This document shows, one piece after another, positions 42,952 through 51,533 of a stretch of DNA of 64,000 nt. Both the position numbers and the translations under genes were made by a program. Under the pieces are notes generated by a model. That model was not told the DNA's origin, searched no databases, and saw only the letters and a program-made list of their open reading frames with translations. This DNA comes from G025836975 sp040391135 (GTDB lineage Bacteria; Pseudomonadota; Gammaproteobacteria; Burkholderiales; Burkholderiaceae_B): assembly GCA_040391135.1 (NCBI GenBank), contig JBEBYL010000015.1, forward strand, positions 6,811 through 70,810, read 5' to 3'. Within the stretch, counting starts at the first letter, position 1; each line of letters opens with the position of its first letter.

Positions 42952-43893
42952 ATGATTGCGCCATCGCGGTTTCCGCCGTTGCTTAAGGTGGGCGTATTTC
43001 CGGATCAGGTCGAGCAAGCTCTGCGCGACGTATTCACGCTCGTCGAGCTGGATGATCTGGGCCTCGCGGGCGGGCCGGGATCCGAAGAAATCGCCGGCAT
43101 CGTCACGCGCTCGAATTACCGCATCAGCCGGCAGCTGATCGATCAGCTGCCCGGTTTGCGCATCATAAGCACAAATGGAGTGGGCTATGACGGGATCCCG
43201 CTGGACTACGCCAGGCAGAAGGGAATCGTCGTCACCAACACCCCGGAGGTGCTCAACGAGGCGGTGGCCGAAATGGCGGTCGGCTTGCTGCTCGCATTGT
43301 TGCGGCATATTCCCCGGGCGGACGCTTTTGTAAAAAGCGGGGCATGGACGACGATGCCTTTCCCCCTGGGCACGACGCTGGCGGGCAAGAAGGTGGGTAT
43401 CGTGGGCCTGGGCCGGATAGGGAAGGAGATCGTCAGGCGTCTGCTGCCGTTCCGGGTCGACGTGGCCTATTCCGGCAGGTCGCGGCAGGACGTCGAATGG
43501 ATGTATTTTGACGATGTGAATCAGCTGGCGGTCCATGCGGATATTCTCATTCTGTGCTGCCCGGGCGGCCCGGAAACCCATGGGATGATCGATGCTCGTG
43601 TGTTGCGGTCGCTGGGACCCCATGGCTTCCTGGTCAACATAGCCCGAGGCAGCGTCGTGAATGAGCCCGACCTTTGCAGGGCCTTGGCCGACAAAACCAT
43701 TGCGGGCGCGGCGCTTGATGTGTTCAACCACGAGCCGCTGGATGCAAGCCCTTTGCGCAGCCTGGACAACGTCGTATTGGCGCCCCATATCGGTAGCGCC
43801 ACGCAGGAAACACGAATGCAAATGGCCGCCTTGGCCATCCATAATCTATGCCGCTACTTCGATACCGGCAGTGCGGTGACGCCCGTGGCATAA
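42952..43893 (+). CDS. D-isomer-specific 2-hydroxyacid dehydrogenase
   Basis: 313 residues. The NAD(P) Rossmann motif is KVGIVGLGRIGKEIVRRL, followed by NIARGSVVNEPDL (catalytic Arg), the Glu in 'DVFNHEP' and the active His in APHIGSATQETRMQM. It belongs to the glyoxylate/hydroxypyruvate reductase group. It starts 51 bp after the aldolase, so it may handle a glyoxylate- or hydroxypyruvate-type product. Confidence 0.92.
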   Translation: MIAPSRFPPLLKVGVFPDQVEQALRDVFTLVELDDLGLAGGPGSEEIAGIVTRSNYRISRQLIDQLPGLRIISTNGVGYDGIPLDYARQKGIVVTNTPEVLNEAVAEMAVGLLLALLRHIPRADAFVKSGAWTTMPFPLGTTLAGKKVGIVGLGRIGKEIVRRLLPFRVDVAYSGRSRQDVEWMYFDDVNQLAVHADILILCCPGGPETHGMIDARVLRSLGPHGFLVNIARGSVVNEPDLCRALADKTIAGAALDVFNHEPLDASPLRSLDNVVLAPHIGSATQETRMQMAALAIHNLCRYFDTGSAVTPVA

Positions 43894-43897
43894 GCCT

Positions 43898-44296
43898 TTA
43901 ATCGTCGAAAACGAAATCCCCCCGCATGGGCGACCAGACCTGTACTTCGCGGGCATTCTCCAGCAAGTCCGGCAGAGCGGACCAGAAAGCTTGCCGGTAA
44001 GAACGATGCACCTGGACGTCCATCACATCGTTGGCATCGGCCCATGACTCATAGAGCATGTATCGGTTCGATGCGGCCGGGTCGCGATGCAGAACCGCAT
44101 TGCAGAAAGAGCGCTCGTGGCGCATGGCATTCAAGACAGGGTGCAGCAATTGAAGAAAGGCCTCCTCTTTGCCGCTGCGGATTGTGAAAAATATGACGTA
44201 GGTCACGTCCTGCCGGTTTTCTTGGGTGACGCAGTAAGCTTGCCTGGATGGAGGAAGGAGGGCGGCGGTGCTGGAAAGAGGATTTGCGGTGGCCAT
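43898..44296 (-). CDS. Antibiotic biosynthesis monooxygenase (ABM) domain protein
   Basis: 132 residues. The ABM ferredoxin-like fold begins about residue 30: QDVTYVIFFTIRSGKEEAFLQLLHPVLNAMRHERSFCNAVLHRDPAASNRYMLYESWAD. This is the usual pattern, with the E-x-W strand. The family includes quinol monooxygenases and sulfur or haem relatives. The N-terminal 30 residues look unrelated and the start could be internal. It is divergent from an XRE regulator that may control it. Confidence 0.85.
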   Translation of the reverse strand: MATANPLSSTAALLPPSRQAYCVTQENRQDVTYVIFFTIRSGKEEAFLQLLHPVLNAMRHERSFCNAVLHRDPAASNRYMLYESWADANDVMDVQVHRSYRQAFWSALPDLLENAREVQVWSPMRGDFVFDD

Positions 44297-44419
44297 GGAT
44301 GTTCTCCCAAGAAGGTGTGCCGGCGTATCCGGCAGTCGAACTATCGCTTCCGGACCGGCATGGTGTCGATTACCTGACAGGTAATGGACGCCGATTCCTC
44401 AACCCGGTATTGTTCCGCC

Positions 44420-45214
44420 ATGACTCATATTCCACCTTCCGTCGGCGGGCACTTGCGCTTGTGGCGCCAGCGCCGCCGCCTGAGCCAGCTCGATCTGGCC
44501 TGCGATGCCGGGATATCCACGCGGCACCTGAGCTTTATCGAGACGGGGCGGTCCCTGCCCAGCAGGGAAATGCTTTTGCGGCTTGCCGAACAGCTTGATG
44601 TTCCGCTGCGTGCGCGCAATGAACTGATGCTGGCGGCAGGGTATGCTCCGCATTTTGCTGAACGCGCGCTGGCCGATCCCGCCATGGGCGGCGCATTCAT
44701 GGCGATTGAGCGTTTATTGGCGGCGCACGAGCCCTTTCCCGCTTTAGCCGTCGATGGGCACTGGAACATGCTGCAGGCCAACAAGACCGTAGCCCTGCTG
44801 CTGGAGGGTGTCGCTTCGGGGCTTCTGGAGTCTCCCGTGAATGTGCTTCGCCTGAGCCTGCACCCTGAAGGGTTGGCGCCAAGGATACTGAACTTGGCTG
44901 AATGGCGCGCGCATTTGTTGCATCGGTTGCTTCGGCAATACGAACAAACCGCCGATCCCTATCTGGCGGATTTGCTTGCGGAATTGCGGGGATATCCTGT
45001 ACCTTGTGCCGACGCGCTACCGGCGGACGCCAACGCCATCGCTGTTCCCTTGCGGCTCCAAACCGGGGAGGGCGTGTTGTCCTTGCTTAGCGCAACGATG
45101 ATTTTCGGCACGCCGCTCGACGTGACCTTGTCCGAGATCGCGCTGGAAACCTTTCTTCCCGCCGATGGCGCAACGGCAGCCTTGCTGCACCGCCTGGCCC
45201 CAGGCCATTCGTGA
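44420..45214 (+). CDS. XRE family regulator with MmyB-like ligand domain
   Basis: About 264 residues. The N-terminal helix-turn-helix is LRLWRQRRRLSQLDLACDAGISTRHLSFIETGRSLPSREM; the C-terminal part (about 95-260, 'FPALAVDGHWNMLQANKTVALLL') is the MmyB-like PAS-type domain of this family. The ATG at 44420 has only a weak SD; an in-frame start at 44384 exists. It is divergent from the ABM gene. Confidence 0.88.
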   Translation: MTHIPPSVGGHLRLWRQRRRLSQLDLACDAGISTRHLSFIETGRSLPSREMLLRLAEQLDVPLRARNELMLAAGYAPHFAERALADPAMGGAFMAIERLLAAHEPFPALAVDGHWNMLQANKTVALLLEGVASGLLESPVNVLRLSLHPEGLAPRILNLAEWRAHLLHRLLRQYEQTADPYLADLLAELRGYPVPCADALPADANAIAVPLRLQTGEGVLSLLSATMIFGTPLDVTLSEIALETFLPADGATAALLHRLAPGHS

Positions 45215-45295
45215 TCCGGAGATGTCGTTGCGCTCCACGGTTCTGGATGCATAGGGTGCATCATTTTATGAATCTGTTAAAAATAAAACTTGCAT

Positions 45296-45315
45296 TTAAA
45301 TAGTGCGCTATTTAA
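45296..45315. promoter_or_regulatory. Palindromic operator before ohrR
   Basis: TTAAATAG and CTATTTAA flank a 4-bp spacer, ending 10 bp before the ohrR start. The same palindrome, longer, lies before ohr (45815-45840). Position suggests OhrR autorepression. Confidence 0.7.
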
Positions 45316-45325
45316 TATTGCACAT

Positions 45326-45784
45326 ATGAAATCCAAACCCGCTAAAAACCAGGCACCGGGATTGCTGCTGGACGAGCAATTGTGCTTCGCCCTGTATTCC
45401 ACAGGCCTGGCCATGACCAAGGTGTATCGCAAACTGTTGCGCGAACTGGAACTTACCTACCCGCAATACCTGGTCATGCTGGTGTTGTGGGAGCGCGACG
45501 AATTGACCGTCTCGGAAATCGGCGAGCGGCTTTTCCTGGATTCGGCCACCTTGACGCCCTTGTTGAAACGGCTGGAGGCGGCGGGGTTGCTGCAGCGGGC
45601 ACGGGCCCTTGATGACGAGCGCCAGGTGATTGTTTCACTTTCCACGGCGGGGCGTGCGCTTCAGGCCAGGGCCAGGAGCGTGCCGGAGTCGGTGATGTGC
45701 GCGGCGCAGTGCTCGCCGGAAGAAGCGGCAATAACCAAGAAATCGCTTGAGAAGTTGCGCAAGCGCTTGATGAAGAATGTTTGA
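45326..45784 (+). CDS. ohrR: Organic hydroperoxide-sensing repressor OhrR (MarR family)
   Basis: 152 residues. The reactive Cys lies in LLLDEQLCFALYSTGLAMTKVYRKLL, the usual position (Cys22 of B. subtilis OhrR), with the hydrogen-bonded Tyr residues in 'YRKLL...YPQYLVML'. The helix-turn-helix and wing are LTVSEIGERLFLDSATLTPLLKRLEAAGLLQRARALDDERQ. Oxidation of the Cys by organic hydroperoxides releases the repressor. It is upstream of ohr in the same direction. Confidence 0.94.
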   Translation: MKSKPAKNQAPGLLLDEQLCFALYSTGLAMTKVYRKLLRELELTYPQYLVMLVLWERDELTVSEIGERLFLDSATLTPLLKRLEAAGLLQRARALDDERQVIVSLSTAGRALQARARSVPESVMCAAQCSPEEAAITKKSLEKLRKRLMKNV

Positions 45785-45814
45785 GTGCCCGGGAAGCCGG
45801 GTACATGATGAGTT

Positions 45815-45840
45815 CTATTAAATAGCGTACTATTTAATAG
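45815..45840. promoter_or_regulatory. Palindromic OhrR operator before ohr
   Basis: CTATTAAATAG and CTATTTAATAG are perfect 11-bp arms around CGTA, about 90 bp before ohr. Shared arm sequence with the site at 45296-45315 supports one regulator for both genes. Confidence 0.75.
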
Positions 45841-45931
45841 TGTGTATTGATATAAGCATGCCGGTATCGGCGGACCGGATTTCCAAAGATCCGCCGATGT
45901 TTCGTCCATTTCATTTGTCAGGAGATTTACC

Positions 45932-46357
45932 ATGTCCATAGAAAAAGTGCTGTACCGTGCCCAAGCCACTGCAAGCGGAGGCCGTGACGGCCGTGCCGTA
46001 TCGTCGGATGGCGTTCTGGACGTCAAGCTGGTCACGCCTAAAGATCTGGGCGGTGCCGGAGGAGAGGGAACCAACCCCGAACAACTGTTCGCGGCAGGCT
46101 ATTCGGCGTGCTTTCTTGGCGCCTTGAAGCTGGTGGCTTCCCGTGAAAAGGTGGCTTTGCCGGCCGAAACGAATATACAGGGCACAGTGGGTATCGGTCC
46201 TATTCCCACAGGCTTCGGTATTGAGGTCGAGCTGAAGATATCGGTGCCCGGCCTGCCGCGCGACCAGGTTCAGGCGCTGGTCGACAAGGCGCATATCGTG
46301 TGCCCATACTCGAACGCCACAAGGGGAAATATCGACGTTACCCTGACCTTGGTGTAA
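45932..46357 (+). CDS. ohr: Organic hydroperoxide resistance protein Ohr
   Basis: 141 residues, the normal length. The two catalytic Cys are in YSACFLGAL and IVCPYSNATRGN; the substrate-binding Arg is in GGRDGRAVSSDG. Ohr reduces fatty-acid hydroperoxides with dihydrolipoyl donors. A strong SD (CAGGAG) lies upstream. Confidence 0.97.
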   Translation: MSIEKVLYRAQATASGGRDGRAVSSDGVLDVKLVTPKDLGGAGGEGTNPEQLFAAGYSACFLGALKLVASREKVALPAETNIQGTVGIGPIPTGFGIEVELKISVPGLPRDQVQALVDKAHIVCPYSNATRGNIDVTLTLV

Positions 46358-46364
46358 TCGGCAT

Positions 46365-46387
46365 CAGCCCGGGCTTGGCCTGGGCTG
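46365..46387. terminator. Hairpin between ohr and tag
   Basis: CAGCCCGGGC and GCCTGGGCTG with a TTG loop (one mismatch), 8 bp after the ohr stop. No T-run follows, so this may be an intrinsic stop without a U-tract or simply a stabilising hairpin. Confidence 0.3.
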
Positions 46388-46431
46388 GATACCGCAACTG
46401 GAAAAACAGATCTGCGGGATGGTGCCGGGGA

Positions 46432-46989
46432 TCAGCGCGGCGAGGCCAATTCCGCATGCCGGAAGCAATCGGTGGTGTGGTCCATGATGCAGCCGACGGC
46501 TTGCAGATACGATTGGCAGATTGTCGGGCCCACGAAGGTAAAACCCGCCTTTTTCAAGCTACGGCTCATGTGCTCGGCTTCGGGGGTGATCAGCGGTATG
46601 TCCTGATGGCGCGCGTAATGGTTGATTTTGGGCTTGCCGCCCACGAATGACCAGATCAGCTCCACCGGATCGGCCTGCGTCAGCCATGCATTGGCGTTCT
46701 GGCGGGTGGCGCGCAGCTTCAGGCGATTGCGGATGATGCCGCTGTCCTGCATCAGGATCTCGATATAGTCGTCGCTAAGGTCCGCAAGCCGCTCGACGTC
46801 AAAATTGAAAAGCACCTCGCGAAAGCGGGGGCGCTTTTTCAGGACTGTGATCCAGGAAAGCCCGGCCTGAAAGCCTTCCAGAATCAATTTTTCGAACAGA
46901 TGCCGGGGGTCGCGCGAAGGCACGCCCCACTCGGTATCGTGGTAGGCCATATAGATGGGATCGCTGGAGCACCAGTAGCATCGTTGCAT
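46432..46989 (-). CDS. tag: DNA-3-methyladenine glycosylase I
   Basis: 185 residues. It matches E. coli Tag along its length: MQRCYWCSSDPIYMAYHDTEWGVP, EGFQAGLSWITVLKKRPRFREV, 'LMQDSGIIRNRLKLRATRQNA' and KKAGFTFVGPTICQSYLQAVGCIMDH. It removes 3-methyladenine from alkylated DNA. The zinc ligands (N-terminal Cys, C-terminal His/Cys) are present. Confidence 0.97.
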   Translation of the reverse strand: MQRCYWCSSDPIYMAYHDTEWGVPSRDPRHLFEKLILEGFQAGLSWITVLKKRPRFREVLFNFDVERLADLSDDYIEILMQDSGIIRNRLKLRATRQNANAWLTQADPVELIWSFVGGKPKINHYARHQDIPLITPEAEHMSRSLKKAGFTFVGPTICQSYLQAVGCIMDHTTDCFRHAELASPR

Positions 46990-47008
46990 ACCGGAATTCT
47001 ACAGCGCT

Positions 47009-47263
47009 TCAGCCCCCGCAGCCGCCGCAGCATGCGCCATCCTCGCCATGAACAGGCTTGGCGATGTGGTAGCCGGCATCTTCAACGGCGACTTTCAGGC
47101 GTTGGGTCGAGACCAGCGATTCGTCGAACGACACCGTAGCCTTGCTTTGGCCAAACGATACTTGCGCATCTTCGACGCCGTTAACCGCTTTCAGCGCCTG
47201 GGCCAGTTTGGCCGCGCAGTGTTCGTCGCGCATGCCGGCGAGCTTGAGCATACCAATTTGCAT
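47009..47263 (-). CDS. Heavy-metal-associated (HMA) domain protein with altered Cys motif
   Basis: 84 residues with the ferredoxin-like HMA fold MQIGMLKLAGMRDEHCAAKLAQALKAVNGVEDAQVSF. The usual GMTCxxC metal site is GMRDEHC, so only the second Cys remains. A Cys-rich tail, DGACCGGCGG, may take over metal binding. The start at 47263 has an AAGGAAAG SD; an in-frame ATG at 47278 exists. It could be a copper or zinc chaperone, or a decayed one. Confidence 0.82.
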   Translation of the reverse strand: MQIGMLKLAGMRDEHCAAKLAQALKAVNGVEDAQVSFGQSKATVSFDESLVSTQRLKVAVEDAGYHIAKPVHGEDGACCGGCGG

Positions 47264-47336
47264 CTTCTTTCCTTTCAATGGTGAGGAAAGGCGAAAGCCA
47301 GTGTTTCGCCCTTAAAGATGCATATTAAATATATCT

Positions 47337-47969
47337 TTATTTTCTGGCAAGTGCCCACCAGCTTTTTACGCAGGGGCGATCGGATTGCCTATCCACATAC
47401 TTCCTGATTTTTTCGGGGACGGGGTCGCCATTGGCGCACAGGCGGTTCAGCATGACCGAAAAATCGACATCGGCAATGGACCACGAGCCGAACAGGTTAT
47501 TACCCTGCGCGTCGATCAGGGTATCGGCAACGGACAGCAGCTTGTCGGCGGCCCGCTGACCGGCGGCGGACAGGGGCTGAGGATTTCTTTCGCCATAGAT
47601 GACGGTGGTCTGCCGTTCTTCGCGCAGTACCCCCAGATCGCTGCGCACCCAGGCTTGAATCTGCCGGGCCCTTGCGCGCTCCTGAATACCCCGGGGATAG
47701 ACCGACGGAACGTCGGGCAGGGCGAAAGCATCTTCGAGGTACTCGACGATGGCGGAGGACTCGGACAGCGAAAACTCGCCATGAACCAGGGTGGGCACGC
47801 GCGAGGTCAGCGAGATGCGTTGATACTCAGGCTCAAGATTTTCTTGGGTACCTAGGTCGATGGACTTCAGTTCGAAGGGCAGGCCTTTCTCGACCAGGGT
47901 GGCATAGACCGAGAGGACATAGGGACTGGAGCATTCGTGATTGGTGTACAGAATGATGTTTGAGGCCAT
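47337..47969 (-). CDS. yfcF: Glutathione S-transferase, YfcF type
   Basis: 210 residues. It matches E. coli YfcF: 'CSSPYVLSVYATLVEKGLPFELKSIDLG', SRVPTLVHGEFSLSESSAIVEYLEDAFALPDV and 'RARARQIQAWVRSDLGVLREERQTTVI', with the GST C-terminal helical domain ending near the stop. YfcF-type enzymes act as glutathione-dependent peroxidases or disulfide reductases. The start at 47969 (MASNIILYTNHECSSPYV) is preferred over 48008. Confidence 0.9.
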   Translation of the reverse strand: MASNIILYTNHECSSPYVLSVYATLVEKGLPFELKSIDLGTQENLEPEYQRISLTSRVPTLVHGEFSLSESSAIVEYLEDAFALPDVPSVYPRGIQERARARQIQAWVRSDLGVLREERQTTVIYGERNPQPLSAAGQRAADKLLSVADTLIDAQGNNLFGSWSIADVDFSVMLNRLCANGDPVPEKIRKYVDRQSDRPCVKSWWALARK

Positions 47970-48024
47970 GCTGTTTCCTGGGATAGAAAGTGGGGAGGGG
48001 CCGCGCATCGGCGGTCCAGCCAGT

Positions 48025-48807
48025 TTATATCGCCCGGGCGATCAGCAGGTCTGGCGACCTATCGGCAGCATGGATTTGCCTGTGCGCCACCGCCTCGCCG
48101 AGCACGATGACGGCCGGACTGCCCAGTCCCGCGGCTCGAACGTCGGAATCCAGGTTCTCCAGTGTCGTGACGGCATGGCGCTGGGTCGGGCAGGACACAC
48201 GCTGGACGATGGCGACGGGCAGGCTGGCGGGAAAGCCGGCGTCCAACAGTTCCTTGCCAAGTTGGCCGACGCTGCCCATGCCCATGTAGCACACGATGGT
48301 CAGGCCGCTCTGCGCCAGTGCTCTCCAATTGGGCTGCACGCCATCGGCGGTGTGCGCGGTGACCAGCGTTACGCCGCGGGATACGGCGCGGTGCGTAAGC
48401 GGCAGGCCCAATGCGCTGCCCACGGCCAGGCCGGCGGTGATTCCGCCGACGCTATCGACGGCGATGCCGCGCTCGCGCAGCCAGGTCATTTCTTCCCCGC
48501 CGCGCCCGAAGATGAAGGGGTCTCCGCCCTTAAGGCGCGCCACGCAGTGACCTTGGCGCGCATAGCGTGCCATCAGCCGCAGGATGAATGCCTGCGAGGT
48601 GGACACGCAGCCGCCGCGCTTGCCCACCTTGACGATACGCGTTGTGCCTGACGCCAGCTTCAGCACGTCGGGACCGACCAGGTCGTCGACCAGCCAGATC
48701 CGGCATTCCTTAAGAATGCGCACGGCTTTCAGTGTCAGCAGTTCGGGGTCGCCGGGCCCGGCGCCCACCAGCCAGACTTTACCGGCCGCAGGGGTGGCGA
48801 CGTTCAT
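48025..48807 (-). CDS. cobA: Uroporphyrinogen-III C-methyltransferase (SUMT)
   Basis: 260 residues. SUMT motifs: VWLVGAGPGDPELLTLKAVRIL, the glycine loop 'VARLKGGDPFIFGRGGEEM', 'GGITAGLAVGSALGLPLTHR' and 'VVCYMGMGSV'-type pattern. It makes precorrin-2 for sirohaem, the cofactor of NirB. It overlaps nasA by 4 bp and ends the nitrate operon, which fits sirohaem supply. Confidence 0.94.
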   Translation of the reverse strand: MNVATPAAGKVWLVGAGPGDPELLTLKAVRILKECRIWLVDDLVGPDVLKLASGTTRIVKVGKRGGCVSTSQAFILRLMARYARQGHCVARLKGGDPFIFGRGGEEMTWLRERGIAVDSVGGITAGLAVGSALGLPLTHRAVSRGVTLVTAHTADGVQPNWRALAQSGLTIVCYMGMGSVGQLGKELLDAGFPASLPVAIVQRVSCPTQRHAVTTLENLDSDVRAAGLGSPAVIVLGEAVAHRQIHAADRSPDLLIARAI

Positions 48808-51530
48808 GCGTGAACCTCCTTGAGATGGCTGTCTTGAATCATGCGTTTGATCTGCGGCAGGCAGGAGCCGCAGGTAACGCCGCAGTGCAGGGCGGCCTTC
48901 AACTGCTCAAGGTCGTGACCGGCATCGATTGCGGATTGAATGGAGGCGGCGCTTACGCTTTCGCAGCTGCACACGATGCGGGTCCTGGCGACAGGCCCGG
49001 CCCGCCCCATGAGCGCATGCCCAATGTTCTCCGGAGCCTGTCCCGTATCGGCCCAATGCAGCAGCGTGTCGCCGGCCCGGGTGTCGCCGGCCAGCAGGAA
49101 GGCTCTGATGCGGCCATCCCGTCGCTGGATGCGCCGGAGCACGCCGCGCGCGGGATCATCGAAGGCCAGGTCGGCGCCATCCAGGCCAAGATCCCGGGCC
49201 AACTCGGCCAGAAGCTCCGCATCTGGCCGCCCGGGACCGGCAAGGCGCAGCCTTACCCCCTCGCCGCCGATGGCGGTAGGAACGAGCATGGCATAGGGAA
49301 ACCGCGTGAGCCAGGACCCAAGCTTGGTTCGCAAGGCGGGAGAGGAGCCCTGCATCCAGGCACTGGCATGCCATTCGTACTTCAGCACATCGATGCCGGC
49401 TGCGCTGTGCTTGAGTTCGGGCTGGTGGGAAATGGGGTCGCGCGCGCTGTTGGCCAGGACGTTCACGCCCCCACCGGCCAGGAAGCCGCTGCCCCAGTGC
49501 ATGGGAAGGAAAGCATGACCGGGCTTCAGGCCGGAGTCGCCCTGGGCGGGCACGACGATATGCCCCCGCTTGGTCCTGACCTTGACCAAGGCGCCGTCCC
49601 GGAGCCTGTAACGCTGCATATCTTGCGGGTGCAGATGAATGAAAGGCTCCTCCGCATGGCGGGTCAAGGCGGGCACCAGGCCCGTCCTGCCCAGGGTATG
49701 CCAATGGTCGCGCAGACGCCCGGTCGTCAGGCGCAAAGGGTAATGCGCCGACACGCTCTCGGCGACCGGTGTGTAGCCGGTGTCGAAAAAACGCGCCCGG
49801 CCGCTGGGCGTGGGAAAGAGGCCATCCGCATACAGGCGCACAGGCGCGCGGGTGGGTGAGCGGTAAGGCCATTGCTGGGGGCCCGCCGCATCGAGGACGG
49901 CATGGTCCAGGGCGCTGTAGTCCAGGTCGCGTCCCATGGTGCAAAGAACATGTTCCTTGAATATCCCGGCTTCGTCCTGAAAGTCGAACAGCTTGCGTTT
50001 CTCGGGCGCGATGCGGTCCGCAAGCTTACGGGCAATGGCGCAGGTCAATTTCCAATCGGGCTGGGCGTCGCCCGGCGGCAGAATGGCGGCGCGCACACGG
50101 CTGATGCGTCGTTCAGAATTCGTGACGGTGCCGTTTTTTTCGGGCCAGGTCGCCGCGGGCAAGACCAGATCGGCATAGGCCAGGGTTTCGGTGTTTGCAA
50201 AGGCTTCCTGGACGATGACCAGCTCCGCTTTCTGCAGAGCAGCCCTGACCTTTGCCTGGTCGGGCATGGACTGAGCCGGATTGGTGGCCGCAATCCACAG
50301 GATCTTTATCTTGCCTTGCAGCACGGCGTCGAACATATCCACGGCGGTAAACCCTGGAGCATCGGGCAGGGATTCCACCTGCCATAGCCTGGCGACTTCG
50401 GCGCGGTGGGTGGCGTCGGCTGGATCGCGATGGCCTGGAAGCAGGTTGGCCATGCCGCCGGCTTCCCGCCCGCCCATGGCATTGGGCTGGCCGGTCAGCG
50501 AGAAAGGGCCGGAGCCGGGGCGGCCGATCTGGCCTGTGGCCAGGTGCAGATGGATCAGCGCGGCGTTCTTGGCGGTGCCGCTGCTGGATTGGTTCAGGCC
50601 CATGGTGTACAGGGACAGTGCCGACTTTGCCTTGCCGAACCAATGCGCGCATTGGACGATGTCGGCGGCGGGAACTCCGCAAACATCCTGCGCGGCGCGT
50701 GGTGTAAATTCGTGTATGCGCTGCTTCAGCTTGTCGAAGCCCTCAGTATGGCGCTCGATATAGTCCCGATCGACCAGGCCGTCCCAGACCATGACATTGA
50801 GCATGGCATGGAACAGCGCCACATCGCTGCCGGGCGCGATGGCCAGGTGCAGATCCGCGATGCCGCAAGTGTCGCTGCGGCGAGGATCGATCACGATGAT
50901 CTTCATGTCCGGCCGCCTGGCCTTGGCCTCTTCCAGGCGGCGAAACAGCACCGGATGCGCATAGGCCATGTTTGAACCGGCAATCAATACTGTGTCGGCA
51001 TGATCCAGATCCTCGTAACAGGCGGGCGGCGCATCGGCGCCCAGCGTAAGCTTGTATCCCGCGACGGCGCTCGACATGCACAGGCGCGAATTGGTATCGA
51101 TGTTATTGGTGCCCACCAAGGCTCGGGCGAGCTTGTTGAATACGGCGTAGTCTTCAGTAAGCAATTGTCCCGACAGATAGAAGCCCACCGCATCGGGGCC
51201 ATGCATGGCGATGGTTTCAGCCAGCTTGCCGGCGGCGATGTCCAGGGCGTCTTCCAGTGCAATATCGCGGCGCGGCTGGCTTCTTTCTCTGCGCCATTGC
51301 GCCCGAAGTACCCTGCTGTGGCTATCCTGGCGCACCGTTTGAGCCAGTGTCCTGCCCTTGTTGCATAGCTTGCCCAGCGACGACGGATGCCCGGGGTCGC
51401 CGGCGATGTCCAGGACGCGCTGGCCGATGCTGCTGATCCGCAGGCCGCAACCGGTCCCGCAATAGCAGCATATCGATGCCGTAATTTTTGGCGGTCCGGC
51501 GGGTTCGGCGGCCGGGGCGATGGAGTCCAT
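48804..51530 (-). CDS. nasA: Assimilatory nitrate reductase, molybdopterin subunit
   Basis: 908 residues. The N-terminal [4Fe-4S] site is ICCYCGTGCGLRISSIGQ...LGKLCNKG, followed by a bis-MGD molybdopterin domain ('IDTNSRLCMSSAVAGYKLTLGADAPPACYEDLDHADTVL'). A C-terminal bacterioferritin-associated-ferredoxin-like [2Fe-2S] domain reads 'CSCESVSAASIQSAIDAG...HCGVTCGSCLPQI'. It reduces nitrate to nitrite in the cytoplasm. It lies 3 bp after nirD. No signal peptide is present. Confidence 0.96.
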   Translation of the reverse strand: MDSIAPAAEPAGPPKITASICCYCGTGCGLRISSIGQRVLDIAGDPGHPSSLGKLCNKGRTLAQTVRQDSHSRVLRAQWRRERSQPRRDIALEDALDIAAGKLAETIAMHGPDAVGFYLSGQLLTEDYAVFNKLARALVGTNNIDTNSRLCMSSAVAGYKLTLGADAPPACYEDLDHADTVLIAGSNMAYAHPVLFRRLEEAKARRPDMKIIVIDPRRSDTCGIADLHLAIAPGSDVALFHAMLNVMVWDGLVDRDYIERHTEGFDKLKQRIHEFTPRAAQDVCGVPAADIVQCAHWFGKAKSALSLYTMGLNQSSSGTAKNAALIHLHLATGQIGRPGSGPFSLTGQPNAMGGREAGGMANLLPGHRDPADATHRAEVARLWQVESLPDAPGFTAVDMFDAVLQGKIKILWIAATNPAQSMPDQAKVRAALQKAELVIVQEAFANTETLAYADLVLPAATWPEKNGTVTNSERRISRVRAAILPPGDAQPDWKLTCAIARKLADRIAPEKRKLFDFQDEAGIFKEHVLCTMGRDLDYSALDHAVLDAAGPQQWPYRSPTRAPVRLYADGLFPTPSGRARFFDTGYTPVAESVSAHYPLRLTTGRLRDHWHTLGRTGLVPALTRHAEEPFIHLHPQDMQRYRLRDGALVKVRTKRGHIVVPAQGDSGLKPGHAFLPMHWGSGFLAGGGVNVLANSARDPISHQPELKHSAAGIDVLKYEWHASAWMQGSSPALRTKLGSWLTRFPYAMLVPTAIGGEGVRLRLAGPGRPDAELLAELARDLGLDGADLAFDDPARGVLRRIQRRDGRIRAFLLAGDTRAGDTLLHWADTGQAPENIGHALMGRAGPVARTRIVCSCESVSAASIQSAIDAGHDLEQLKAALHCGVTCGSCLPQIKRMIQDSHLKEVHA

Positions 51531-51533
51531 GAT

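Noticed and set aside
48732..49859. 375-codon open frame opposite nasA
   Set aside because: Antisense shadow; composition mirrors nasA codons.
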